This document shows positions 1 through 6,048 of a stretch of DNA of 6,048 bases, piece by piece. The notes under the pieces were generated by a model that was not told the DNA's origin, made no database searches, and was given only the letters and a program-made list of their open reading frames with translations. The stretch comes from Chloroflexota bacterium (GTDB lineage Bacteria; Chloroflexota; Anaerolineae; Aggregatilineales; UBA3940), in contig DRKO01000382.1 of assembly GCA_011051745.1 (NCBI GenBank), positions 1-6,048 of the forward strand. Direction: 5' to 3'. The position numbers and the translations under genes are program-made. Position 1 is the first letter of the stretch, and every line of letters begins with the position of its first letter.

Positions 1-1032
1 GACACCGGTCACGACCGGCAGCGTCAGCGCCAGCGTGTCGGCTGCATCAAAGAGCGGCTCTTTGTCCTCCTGTAAGTCCCTGTTGTAGGTTGAGGGCAGC
101 CCCTTGAGCACCGTCATCAGCGACACGAGGTCGCCCAGCAGACGGCCACTTTTGCCGCGCGTTAACTCCAGCGAGTCGGGGTTGCGCTTCTGGGGCATCA
201 GGCTGGAACCGGTGGTATAGGCCTCACTCAGGGCGACAAAGCGGTAGCCGGGGCCGGAGAACAGGATCAGGTCTTCGGCCAGCCGGCTGAGATGGACGCC
301 GATCAGGGCCGCGGCGAACAGAAACTCGACCTGATGGTCACGGTCGCTGACGGCGTCCAGACTGTTAGGGGTGGGGGCCAGCATACCCAGCCCGGCGGCC
401 AGCCACTCCCGATCAATCGGGAACGGGTTTCCGGCCAACGCCCCCGCCCCCAGAGGGCAGACAGCGGTCCGACGGGAACAATCCCCCAGCCGTTCTCGAT
501 CCCGTTCAAACATCCAGAAATAGCTCATCAGCCAATGGCTGAACAGGATCGGCTGGGCAGGCTGGAGGTGAGTGTAGCCGGGCATCAGGAGGCCAAGATG
601 GGCCTCGGCCTGCCCGACAAGCGCCCTCTGCAGCGCCATCAGATCATGGCGGGTGCGCTCGATCACCTCCAGCAGCCACAGCCGCACGTCAAGCGCCACC
701 TGATCGTTGCGGCTGCGCCCGGTGTGCAGTTTCCCGGCAAGCGGGCCGATCAGTTCCGTCAGACGACGTTCAACAGCTGTGTGGATGTCCTCATCGGTGG
801 GGAGGGCTTCGAAGCGGCCCCCGTCAAACTCGGCCTTCACCTGCTCCAGCCCGGCGATGATGGCGTCGCACTCCTCCTCCGTCAACAGCCCGGCCCGCTG
901 CAAGGCCCGCGCATAGGCGATGCTGCCCCGGATGTCGGCAGCATAGAGCCGCCGATCAAAGGCGAAGCTGTCGTTAAAACGCCGCATGTGCTCGTCGGTG
1001 TCTCCCTCGAAGCGGCCTCCCCACAGTTTCAC
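1..1032 (-). CDS. argH: Argininosuccinate lyase, C-terminus cut off by window edge
   Basis: Cytoplasmic enzyme that splits argininosuccinate into arginine and fumarate, the last step of arginine synthesis. The frame is open without interruption from a GTG at 1032 to the left edge of the window, giving 344 residues of an expected 460 or so. Fumarase/aspartase superfamily motifs appear in the right order: the N-terminus KLWGGRFEG (residues 2-10), EDIHTAVERRL (81-91), GKLHTGRSRNDQVALD (100-115), GYTHLQPAQP (152-161, with His155 in the conserved catalytic His position) and the family signature GSSLMPQKRNPD (275-286, with the mobile-loop serine and Lys282/Asn284). The GTG start is supported by the family's typical N-terminus directly after it and by a G-rich ribosome binding site 6 bases upstream. 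It begins 11 bases after the argG stop, so it is probably co-transcribed and translationally coupled. No damage is visible. About 115 C-terminal residues lie outside the window. Confidence 0.97.
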   Translation of the reverse strand, partial: MKLWGGRFEGDTDEHMRRFNDSFAFDRRLYAADIRGSIAYARALQRAGLLTEEECDAIIAGLEQVKAEFDGGRFEALPTDEDIHTAVERRLTELIGPLAGKLHTGRSRNDQVALDVRLWLLEVIERTRHDLMALQRALVGQAEAHLGLLMPGYTHLQPAQPILFSHWLMSYFWMFERDRERLGDCSRRTAVCPLGAGALAGNPFPIDREWLAAGLGMLAPTPNSLDAVSDRDHQVEFLFAAALIGVHLSRLAEDLILFSGPGYRFVALSEAYTTGSSLMPQKRNPDSLELTRGKSGRLLGDLVSLMTVLKGLPSTYNRDLQEDKEPLFDAADTLALTLPVVTGV

Positions 1033-1038
1033 AGCAGA

Positions 1039-1046
1039 CCCCCTCA
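1039..1046 (-). promoter_or_regulatory. Ribosome binding site of argH, fused to the argG stop codon
   Basis: On the minus strand the argG stop reads directly into a G-run, TGAGGGGG. The GAGG core can pair with the 16S rRNA tail, and the run ends 6 bases before the argH GTG. This spacing supports the GTG start and suggests that ribosomes finishing argG re-initiate on argH. Confidence 0.7.
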
Positions 1047-2312
1047 GTCCCGCTTGAAGATCGAGTAGTCCGGCGCACGGAAGCGGCTCTCACCCGTCCC
1101 GGCAATGCTCAGCAGGGCGTCCACCTTGAGCGGCAACCCCCACAGATTGATGAAGCCCTGAGCGTCGCGCTGGTCGTAGACATCCATATGCCCGAAGGAA
1201 GCGTAATCCTCGCGGTAGAGGCTGTAAGGCGATTTTCGTCCGGCGACGATGATATTGCCTTTATACAGCTTCAGACGCACCAGCCCCGTAACATGGCGCT
1301 GAGTGACCAGCACGAAGCCGTCCAGCGCCTCCCGGAGCGAGGAGAACCACTTGCCATTGTAAACCAGTTCTGCATAACGCAGGGCGATCATCTGCTTGAA
1401 GTGGAGGGTATCCTTGTCCAGACAGATACTCTCCAGCTCCTGATGGGCCGCGTAGAGGATCGTCCCGCCGGGCGTCTCGTACACCCCGCGCGATTTCATC
1501 CCCACCAGCCGGTTTTCGACCAGGTCCACGCGCCCGATGCCATGCCGCGCCCCGATCTCGTTGAGGGCGGTCATCAGCGGGACCGGATCCATCTTCTCAC
1601 CGTTCAGCCCGATCGGAGTCCCGCTCTCAAACTCAAGCTCGATGACCTCCGGCTCATCAGGCGCGGCCTGAGGGCTGACGGTGCGCTGAAACATCTCCTC
1701 TTCCGGCTCAAACCAGGGGTCTTCGAGCGGGCCGCCTTCATGGCTCAGATGCCAGATGTTGCTGTCGCGGCTGTAGATTGACCGCTCACTCTGGACAACG
1801 GGCACGTCATGGGCACGGGCGTAGGCCAGCGCGTCTTCCCGGCTGCGGATATCCCACTCACGCCAGGGGGCGATCACCTTCAGCATGGGATTCAACGCCA
1901 TGACGGTCAGCTCAAAGCGCACCTGATCGTTGCCCTTGCCGGTGCAGCCGTGGGCGACCGCGTCGGCCCCCTCCTGCTCGGCGATCTCCACCTGTCGCTT
2001 GGCGATCAGGGGGCGGGCAACCGATGTCCCCAGCAGGTACTTGCGCTCGTAAATGGCCCCGGCCTGCATCATGGGGAAGACATATTCGGTCAGGAACGTT
2101 TCGCGCAGGTCTTCGATGATGATCTTGCTCGCCCCGCTTCGGATGGCCTTCTCTTCCAGCCCTTCCAGTTCGTCATCGCCCTGGCCGATGTTGGCGGTGT
2201 AGCAGATCACCTCACAGCCGTAATTCTCGATCAGCCAGGGCACAATGACCGAGGTATCCAGCCCACCAGAGTAGGCCAGCACGACTTTCTCGACTTTCTT
2301 CTCCTCTGACAT
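1044..2312 (-). CDS. argG: Argininosuccinate synthase
   Basis: Cytoplasmic ligase that joins citrulline and aspartate, using ATP (to AMP and pyrophosphate), to make argininosuccinate. The 422-residue protein is full length for the family, at the longer end. An N-type ATP pyrophosphatase P-loop, AYSGGLDTS, lies at residues 13-21. It is followed by the substrate-binding segments GTSVARPLIAK (95-105), GCTGKGNDQVRFE (122-134), DSNIWHLSHEGG (183-194) and GRVDLVENRLVGMKSRG (260-276), all well preserved. The C-terminal part (about 290-400) matches the family's oligomerisation region. The ATG at 2312 has an AGGAG 10 bases upstream, and the P-loop follows after only a short charged leader (EEKK). It lies 42 bases after argJ and 11 bases before argH, in the same operon. 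No anomalies are seen. Confidence 0.98.
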   Translation of the reverse strand: MSEEKKVEKVVLAYSGGLDTSVIVPWLIENYGCEVICYTANIGQGDDELEGLEEKAIRSGASKIIIEDLRETFLTEYVFPMMQAGAIYERKYLLGTSVARPLIAKRQVEIAEQEGADAVAHGCTGKGNDQVRFELTVMALNPMLKVIAPWREWDIRSREDALAYARAHDVPVVQSERSIYSRDSNIWHLSHEGGPLEDPWFEPEEEMFQRTVSPQAAPDEPEVIELEFESGTPIGLNGEKMDPVPLMTALNEIGARHGIGRVDLVENRLVGMKSRGVYETPGGTILYAAHQELESICLDKDTLHFKQMIALRYAELVYNGKWFSSLREALDGFVLVTQRHVTGLVRLKLYKGNIIVAGRKSPYSLYREDYASFGHMDVYDQRDAQGFINLWGLPLKVDALLSIAGTGESRFRAPDYSIFKRD

Positions 2313-2322
2313 GTCCTTATCT

Positions 2323-2327
2323 CTCCT
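2323..2327 (-). promoter_or_regulatory. Ribosome binding site of argG
   Basis: AGGAG on the minus strand ends 10 bases before the argG ATG, in the 42-base gap after argJ. A second AAGGA (2314-2318) lies only one base from the start and is too close to be the main site. Confidence 0.6.
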
Positions 2328-2343
2328 CGAAACGTGTCCGACG

Positions 2344-2368
2344 ATTACCGCCCCTCAGGTGCGGTAAT
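2344..2368 (-). other. Perfect 8-bp inverted repeat spanning the argJ stop codon
   Basis: The arms ATTACCGC and GCGGTAAT are exact complements separated by 9 bases that contain the argJ TGA. In the mRNA this would form a hairpin over the last codons and stop of argJ. No run of T follows on either strand, so it does not look like a classical intrinsic terminator. It could be an RNA processing or stability element, or a brake on coupling between argJ and argG. The right arm is coding sequence (His-Tyr codons), so chance is also possible. Confidence 0.45.
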
Positions 2369-3545
2369 GCCCGTTAATGGTGATATACTCATGGCTGAGA
2401 TCGCACGTCCACAGCCAGGTTGACGCCTCCCCCAGCCCCAGATCAAGCCGCAGACCCCACTCAGGGGTTTGCATAAGCCGGATGGCCGCCGCCTCGTCGT
2501 AATCCGCCGGTTCTCCATCGGCCACCAGTTGCAGCGCCTCTCTTCCCTCTGAATCCAGCAGCCAGAGCGAAAGCCGCTCCGGCTCAACCTCGACACCCGA
2601 ATATCCCGCCGCGCAGAGGATACGCCCCCAGTTCGGGTCGGCCCCGTAGAAGGCCGTCTTGCACAGCGGAGAGGTTCCGATGCTCCGGGCGACAGTCCGC
2701 GCCGAGGCTTCATCAGGCGCACCCGTGACCACCACAGTGACGAACTTAGTCGCCCCCTCCCCATCCCGGACGATGGCCTTCGCCAGCGTCTCGCAAACGT
2801 CATCCAGGGCACGCTGGAAGTCCGGATCATCCTCGCCGATGGCGACCCCTGAGGCTCCGTTTGCCAGCAGCAACACCGTATCATTGGTGCTCATGTCGCC
2901 GTCAACGACGATCCGGTTGAAGCTGCGATCCACCGCCTGCCGGAGCGCGTTTTGCAGGGCCGGAGGGGGAACGTCGGCATCGGTGGCGATAACGGCCAGC
3001 ATGGTCGCCATGTGGGGAGCGATCATGCCTGCCCCTTTGGCAATGCCGGTGATCGTATAGCCCCGCCCGGTGGTGAGGCTGGCGACCTTGGGGCGGGTGT
3101 CGGTTGTCATGATGGCCTGAGCGGCCTCTTCCCAGCCGTCGGGGCGCAGGCTCCCGGCCAGACGATCAATGCCGGACAGAACGATGTCCATCGGTAGCTG
3201 CACACCGATCACGCCGGTTGAGAGCACCAGTACTTCATCGGGCTGGCAACCGATGGCTTCGGCGGCACGCTCCGCCATCGCGCGGGCGTTCGCCATGCCC
3301 CGCTCACCGGTGCAGGCGTTGGCGTTGCCCGCGTTGGCAACCACGGCCCTCATCCGTGCGCCGGAAGCCTCTATCAAAGCCTGATCGTAGAGCACGGGGG
3401 CGGCTTTGACGCGGTTCGTCGTAAAGACACCCGCCGCATGGGAGGGGCGGTCACTGACCAGCAGGGCCATGTCTTTTTCCCCACCGGACTTGAGGCCAGC
3501 GTGTAAACCCGCCGCCTGAAACCCCGTAACCTGTTGTGCTGTCAT
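2355..3545 (-). CDS. argJ: Glutamate N-acetyltransferase / ornithine acetyltransferase
   Basis: Transfers the acetyl group from N-acetylornithine to glutamate, releasing ornithine and regenerating N-acetylglutamate (the acetyl cycle). Some family members also use acetyl-CoA. The protein has 396 residues, the usual length. ArgJ is an Ntn-type enzyme that cuts itself before a threonine. The site is clear at GMIAPHMATML (173-183), with Thr181 as the predicted nucleophile, giving an alpha chain of 1-180 and a beta chain of 181-396. The oxyanion-hole region STGVIG is at 109-114, MSTNDT at 218-223, and the family's closing sequence CDLSHEYITINGHYRT at 381-396. The ATG shares bases with the TGA of the preceding acetyltransferase (ATGA), a strong sign of translational coupling; only a weak GGGAA lies upstream. 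The sequence alone does not tell whether this ArgJ is mono- or bifunctional. An acetyltransferase next door could supply new N-acetylglutamate if ArgJ only recycles it. Confidence 0.98.
   Translation of the reverse strand: MTAQQVTGFQAAGLHAGLKSGGEKDMALLVSDRPSHAAGVFTTNRVKAAPVLYDQALIEASGARMRAVVANAGNANACTGERGMANARAMAERAAEAIGCQPDEVLVLSTGVIGVQLPMDIVLSGIDRLAGSLRPDGWEEAAQAIMTTDTRPKVASLTTGRGYTITGIAKGAGMIAPHMATMLAVIATDADVPPPALQNALRQAVDRSFNRIVVDGDMSTNDTVLLLANGASGVAIGEDDPDFQRALDDVCETLAKAIVRDGEGATKFVTVVVTGAPDEASARTVARSIGTSPLCKTAFYGADPNWGRILCAAGYSGVEVEPERLSLWLLDSEGREALQLVADGEPADYDEAAAIRLMQTPEWGLRLDLGLGEASTWLWTCDLSHEYITINGHYRT
3542..3545 (-). other. ATGA stop/start overlap between the GNAT gene and argJ
   Basis: On the minus strand the last bases of the acetyltransferase gene read GTA TGA, and argJ starts at the ATG within it. 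This 4-base overlap is the tightest junction in the operon and implies stop-and-restart translation, keeping the amounts of these two N-acetylglutamate-producing enzymes linked. Confidence 0.9.
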
Positions 3546-4117
3546 ACGTGTTTCCCGTTCCCACCTGTGGCCGCCGTTGAGGGCGGATTATCGAGATAGT
3601 AGATCAAGGCCACCTCGTCGCAGCGATGGCGCAAGGGACAGGGACGACAGTCCCGCCAGACCTTCTGAGGGAAGTTGGCGAGAAAATCTCGCCGGAACCC
3701 GGCCCGCTCGAACAACTCGACGGCCCGCGTCAGCGAGAGCACCCGCCGCATCCCGCGCAGACGGGCCAGCTCGACGGCGGCGCCGATCAGGGCCAGACCC
3801 AGCCCGCGCCCCTGCTGCTCCGGCGCGACGGCCAGCGAGCGCAACTCGCACAGTTCATCGTTGAAGAAGACGAGCGATACACAGCCGATCACCGCGCCGT
3901 CCTCTTCCGCGACCAGCCAGTCGTTGATGTGGGCACGCATTTCATGCGGGGAGCGGGGGAGCATCCGTCCGGCCCGGACTTCCTCCTCAAACAGCGCCCG
4001 GATATCCTCCACCTCGGAAATGCGCGCCGTCCGGATCAGCACCGCGTCGCCCTGTTTGAGCGTCACCGGCTTCTGGAAAGTCGGGACAGTTACCGTCGGC
4101 GATGGCTGTTGAATCAC
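3542..4117 (-). CDS. argA: GNAT acetyltransferase, probable short-form N-acetylglutamate synthase
   Basis: Predicted cytoplasmic acetyl-CoA-dependent N-acetyltransferase of 191 residues. Its likely role is to make N-acetylglutamate from glutamate, the first step of the pathway. The GNAT fold starts near residue 27 (LIRTARISEVEDI). Central strands follow (WLVAEEDGAVIGCVSL, 67-82; LCELRSLAVAPE, 89-100), then the acetyl-CoA pyrophosphate loop QQGRGLG (101-107) and the helix after it. Unlike classical ArgA it has no kinase-like N-terminal domain, as in the short ArgA type of actinobacteria and the acetyltransferase part of ArgH-ArgA fusions. The C-terminus has KVWRDCRPC followed by CDE, with Cys157, Cys160 and Cys166, a pattern I recall from short ArgA-like proteins. 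The same frame stays open far upstream inside argD, but that part is a shadow. The GTG at 4117 lies 14 bases after argD with a G-run upstream; a second GTG at 4042 is an alternative start. Substrate is inferred mainly from operon position and the C-terminal motif. Confidence 0.8.
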   Translation of the reverse strand: MIQQPSPTVTVPTFQKPVTLKQGDAVLIRTARISEVEDIRALFEEEVRAGRMLPRSPHEMRAHINDWLVAEEDGAVIGCVSLVFFNDELCELRSLAVAPEQQGRGLGLALIGAAVELARLRGMRRVLSLTRAVELFERAGFRRDFLANFPQKVWRDCRPCPLRHRCDEVALIYYLDNPPSTAATGGNGKHV

Positions 4118-4126
4118 CCTGCGTTT

Positions 4127-4134
4127 CCCCCTCA
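4127..4134 (-). promoter_or_regulatory. Ribosome binding site of the GNAT gene, fused to the argD stop codon
   Basis: The argD stop runs into a G-run (TGAGGGGG) that ends 9 bases before the GTG at 4117. It is the same arrangement as at the argG-argH junction and favours 4117 as the start of the acetyltransferase. Confidence 0.6.
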
Positions 4135-5310
4135 CTGTTCGATGATCTCTGCCAGGATGTCCATCAGGCGGTCGATCTCCGCCTCCGTCACGATGTAAGG
4201 CGGGAGCAGCCGCAGGACGTTCGGCCCGGCGTTCAGGAGCAGGACGCCCCGCTCGTACCCTGCCTCCAGAAGCGGCATGACCTCTCCGTCCATCTCGATC
4301 CCGATCATAAGGCCCAGCCCTCTGATCTCTCTGATGCGCGGCGAGTTCAACTCGCCAAGCCGCTTCACAAGCAGATCGCCCATCGCGCTGACGTGCTCCA
4401 GCAGGGCCGGATCGCTCACCCGACGCAACACAACCTGCGCGGCGCGGCAGACGACCGGCCCTCCGGCGAACGTGCTGCCGTGATCGCCCGGCTCGATCAC
4501 CTCCGCCACACGGTCGGTGAGCAGCGTCGCGCCGATGGGAAGCCCCCCGCCCAGCGCCTTGGCGAGCGTCATCATATCCGGCTCGACGCCCGCATGTTCG
4601 TAAGCCCACAGCCTGCCGGTTCGCCCCAGCCCGCACTGGATTTCGTCAAAGACCAGCAAGGCCCCATAGCGATCGCACAATCGGCGCAGGCCGCGCAGGA
4701 ACTCAGGGTGGGCAATGTGTACCCCACCCTCACCCTGCACCGGCTCGACAAACACGGCGCACGTCTCCGGCCCGATCAGCTTTCCGGCGGCCTCCAGATC
4801 GTTGAAGGGGGCAAAGCTCGCCCCCGGCATCAGAGGGCGAAAGGGGGCCTGATATTTCTCCCGCGCCGTGATCGCCAGCGCCCCCGCCGTCCGCCCGTGA
4901 AAGCCCCCCGAAAAAGCGACGATCCCGGTTTTGCCGGGACCATGAACGACACGGGCATATTTGCGGGCAAACTTGATCGCCGCTTCGACAGCCTCGCCGC
5001 CGGAGTTGCAGAAATACACTTTGTCGGCAAAGCTGAGCTCACACAGCATCCCGGCCAGTTCGGCGTGGGGGGCGGTGTGGTAGAGATTGCAGACGTGACT
5101 CAACTGCGCGACCTGCTCCTGTACGGCGGCCACGATCTCCGGATCGGCGTGCCCCAGCGCATTGACGGCAATACCGGAGGTGAAGTCCAGATAGGTTTTG
5201 CCCTCGCTGTCGGTGAGCGTCATACCCTGCCCGCGCACGAGCACGAACGGCGCACGGTTATAAGTATGCAGAACAAAGCTGGCTTCTTTCTCCTGAATGG
5301 TGGTAGACAT
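4132..5310 (-). CDS. argD: Acetylornithine aminotransferase (class III, PLP-dependent)
   Basis: Converts N-acetylglutamate semialdehyde plus glutamate to N-acetylornithine plus 2-oxoglutarate, using pyridoxal phosphate. The protein has 392 residues, the normal length for ArgD. Class III aminotransferase landmarks occur in order: LDFTSGIAVNALGHADP (41-57), the PLP phosphate-binding SGGEA (103-107), GGFHGRT (135-141; Phe137 stacks on PLP and Arg140 is the expected substrate-carboxylate arginine), EPVQGEGG (189-196), FDEIQCGLGRTG (221-232, with Asp222 contacting the PLP ring nitrogen), the Schiff-base lysine Lys251 in TLAKALGGGLP, and HGSTFAGGP (277-285). The ATG at 5310 has AAGGAG 5 bases upstream and leads directly into a normal family N-terminus. 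It lies 30 bases after argB and 14 bases before the acetyltransferase. Related enzymes (succinyldiaminopimelate or ornithine aminotransferase) share these motifs, and some ArgD proteins also serve lysine synthesis. The operon context makes the arginine role secure. Confidence 0.97.
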   Translation of the reverse strand: MSTTIQEKEASFVLHTYNRAPFVLVRGQGMTLTDSEGKTYLDFTSGIAVNALGHADPEIVAAVQEQVAQLSHVCNLYHTAPHAELAGMLCELSFADKVYFCNSGGEAVEAAIKFARKYARVVHGPGKTGIVAFSGGFHGRTAGALAITAREKYQAPFRPLMPGASFAPFNDLEAAGKLIGPETCAVFVEPVQGEGGVHIAHPEFLRGLRRLCDRYGALLVFDEIQCGLGRTGRLWAYEHAGVEPDMMTLAKALGGGLPIGATLLTDRVAEVIEPGDHGSTFAGGPVVCRAAQVVLRRVSDPALLEHVSAMGDLLVKRLGELNSPRIREIRGLGLMIGIEMDGEVMPLLEAGYERGVLLLNAGPNVLRLLPPYIVTEAEIDRLMDILAEIIEQ

Positions 5311-5315
5311 GGCTT

Positions 5316-5321
5316 CTCCTT
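5316..5321 (-). promoter_or_regulatory. Ribosome binding site of argD
   Basis: AAGGAG on the minus strand, 5 bases before the argD ATG, is the strongest Shine-Dalgarno match in the window. It lies in the 30-base argB-argD gap, where I see no promoter. Confidence 0.75.
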
Positions 5322-5340
5322 CGTGGTGAGTGGCTGCCCC

Positions 5341-6048
5341 TCAGGCGGCGAACACCGTACCGGTTCCGGCCCGCAGACCGGGAAGATCGGTGATGACGGC
5401 TCTGCGGACGCCGCCCTCAATGGCGGAAAGCGCGGCGCGGACTTTGGGGATCATGCCGCCGTGAATCACGCCCTGGCGGATCAGCCGCCGGGCCTCGGAT
5501 GCGGAAAGCCGGGGGACGATCTCCGCGCCGACTCTCACCCCCGGTACGTTGGTCAGGAAGGTGGCATAAGCGGCCTCCGTCGCCCCGGCGACCGCCCCGG
5601 CGACGTGATCGGCGTTGACGTTATAGCGACCGTCCGGCCCCAGAGAAATCGGGGAGATGACGGGGACAACCCGCTCCACGCACAGGTCGAGCAGCACCCC
5701 GGCCCGCACCGAGACGATCCGCCCGACACGCCCCATCTCCGCCGACCAGGGTTCCACCCGGATCAGCCCGCGATCCACGCCGCTCATGCCCAGCGCGTCC
5801 ACCCCGGCGTCGATCAGCGCGAGCGTCAGTTCTTTGTTGATGCGCCCTGAAAGAACCATCTCGGCGGCCTCAAGCGTCGCCTCGTCGGTAACGCGCTGCC
5901 CGTCTATATACGTCGGCTCGATCCCCAGACGCCCCATCAGGTCGTTGATCGCCCGCCCGCCGCCATGCACCAGAATGCAGGGCCTCTGCCGATTCAGTTC
6001 GGCCACCGCCTGCGCCAGCCCGGCGAGAAACCCCGGCTTCTCCAGATC
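5341..6048 (-). CDS. argB: N-acetylglutamate kinase, N-terminus cut off by window edge
   Basis: Phosphorylates N-acetylglutamate with ATP to N-acetylglutamyl phosphate, the second step and often the regulated one. The frame is open from the right edge to a TGA at 5341-5343, giving 235 visible residues. A GTG at 6006 is internal, because the reading continues upstream with family-like sequence (DLEKPGFLAGLA). Probably only about 10-20 residues with the first lysine/GG motif are missing. Visible amino acid kinase motifs (numbered from the edge) are VHGGG (27-31), GQRVTDEATLE (50-60, substrate-binding Arg52), LSGRINKEL (66-74), NVNADHVAGAVAG (143-155) and GGMIPKV (197-203, catalytic Lys202). The family's FLTDVxG segment reads FLTNVPG here, with Asn167 where Asp is expected. 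The likely short N-terminus leaves no room for the extra helix of the arginine-inhibited hexameric type, but the true start is not visible. LysZ-type kinases are related; the neighbours favour arginine synthesis. Confidence 0.95.
   Translation of the reverse strand, partial: DLEKPGFLAGLAQAVAELNRQRPCILVHGGGRAINDLMGRLGIEPTYIDGQRVTDEATLEAAEMVLSGRINKELTLALIDAGVDALGMSGVDRGLIRVEPWSAEMGRVGRIVSVRAGVLLDLCVERVVPVISPISLGPDGRYNVNADHVAGAVAGATEAAYATFLTNVPGVRVGAEIVPRLSASEARRLIRQGVIHGGMIPKVRAALSAIEGGVRRAVITDLPGLRAGTGTVFAA

Noticed and set aside
303..509. Possible frameshift in argH, suggested by a small open frame on the same strand
   Set aside because: Translating from GTG 1032 gives an unbroken ArgH sequence through this region, including PLGAGALAGNPFPID, so the small frame is a shadow.
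292..1068. Open frame of 258 codons on the plus strand opposite argH
   Set aside because: The minus strand here encodes an unbroken ArgH with all signature motifs. The plus-strand translation looks compositional and has no domain.
4118..4636. Upstream extension of the GNAT frame to a 364-residue protein on the minus strand
   Set aside because: The extra 173 residues overlap argD in another frame and are Arg/Ala/Gly-rich without family similarity; the real gene begins at a GTG after argD ends.
4923..4939. 6-bp inverted repeat with a T-containing loop, resembling a terminator
   Set aside because: It is inside argD coding sequence (Gly-Pro-Gly-Lys-Thr-Gly codons), the T's are in the loop rather than after the stem, and the stem is short.
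5311..5340. Internal promoter or arginine-repressor (ARG box) operator in the argB-argD gap
   Set aside because: The gap is only 30 bases, contains a clear ribosome binding site, is GC-rich, and has no -10/-35 pair or AT-rich palindrome like an ARG box.
4102..5850. Open frame of 582 codons on the plus strand, antisense to the acetyltransferase, argD and argB
   Set aside because: It lies opposite well-supported genes in GC-rich DNA, where long antisense frames are common. The translation is rich in Gly, Arg, His, Pro and Asp, has no recognisable motif, and crosses gene boundaries.

Overview
The window is one continuous stretch of an arginine biosynthesis operon. All six genes are on the minus strand and together fill almost the whole window. 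In transcription order, right to left, they are: argB (N-acetylglutamate kinase, 5' end cut off), argD (acetylornithine aminotransferase), a short GNAT acetyltransferase that resembles short-form N-acetylglutamate synthase (argA), argJ (glutamate/ornithine acetyltransferase), argG (argininosuccinate synthase) and argH (argininosuccinate lyase, 3' end cut off). Gaps between genes are 30 bp (argB-argD), 14 bp (argD-GNAT), a 4-bp overlap (GNAT-argJ), 42 bp (argJ-argG) and 11 bp (argG-argH). No stretch over 50 bp lacks a gene. There are no RNA genes, mobile elements, CRISPR arrays, convincing promoters or intrinsic terminators. The promoter must lie to the right of the window and the operon end to its left.

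The DNA is GC-rich, codons end mostly in G or C, two starts are GTG (argH and the GNAT gene) and every visible stop is TGA. Shine-Dalgarno sites are recognisable, so this is a bacterial genome. The compact order argB-argD-argA(short)-argJ-argG-argH and the general look of the proteins would fit a Chloroflexota-like or related GC-rich bacterium. That placement is an impression, not a demonstrated result.

The genes form a nearly complete pathway. The GNAT enzyme and/or ArgJ make N-acetylglutamate, ArgB phosphorylates it, and (after ArgC, not in the window) ArgD transaminates the semialdehyde to N-acetylornithine. ArgJ moves the acetyl group back to glutamate, releasing ornithine. After carbamoylation by ArgF (not seen), ArgG and ArgH turn citrulline into arginine plus fumarate. 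ArgC and ArgF are not in the window. Since ArgB is cut at its start, argC is a reasonable guess for the next gene upstream.

I see no evidence of a new biological system. The points most worth a second look are small: a TGAGGGG sequence at four of the five gene junctions, which can act as stop codon plus ribosome binding site; an Asp-to-Asn change at a conserved position in ArgB; a three-cysteine tail on the GNAT enzyme; two possible starts for that gene; and a perfect 8-bp hairpin over the argJ stop codon.
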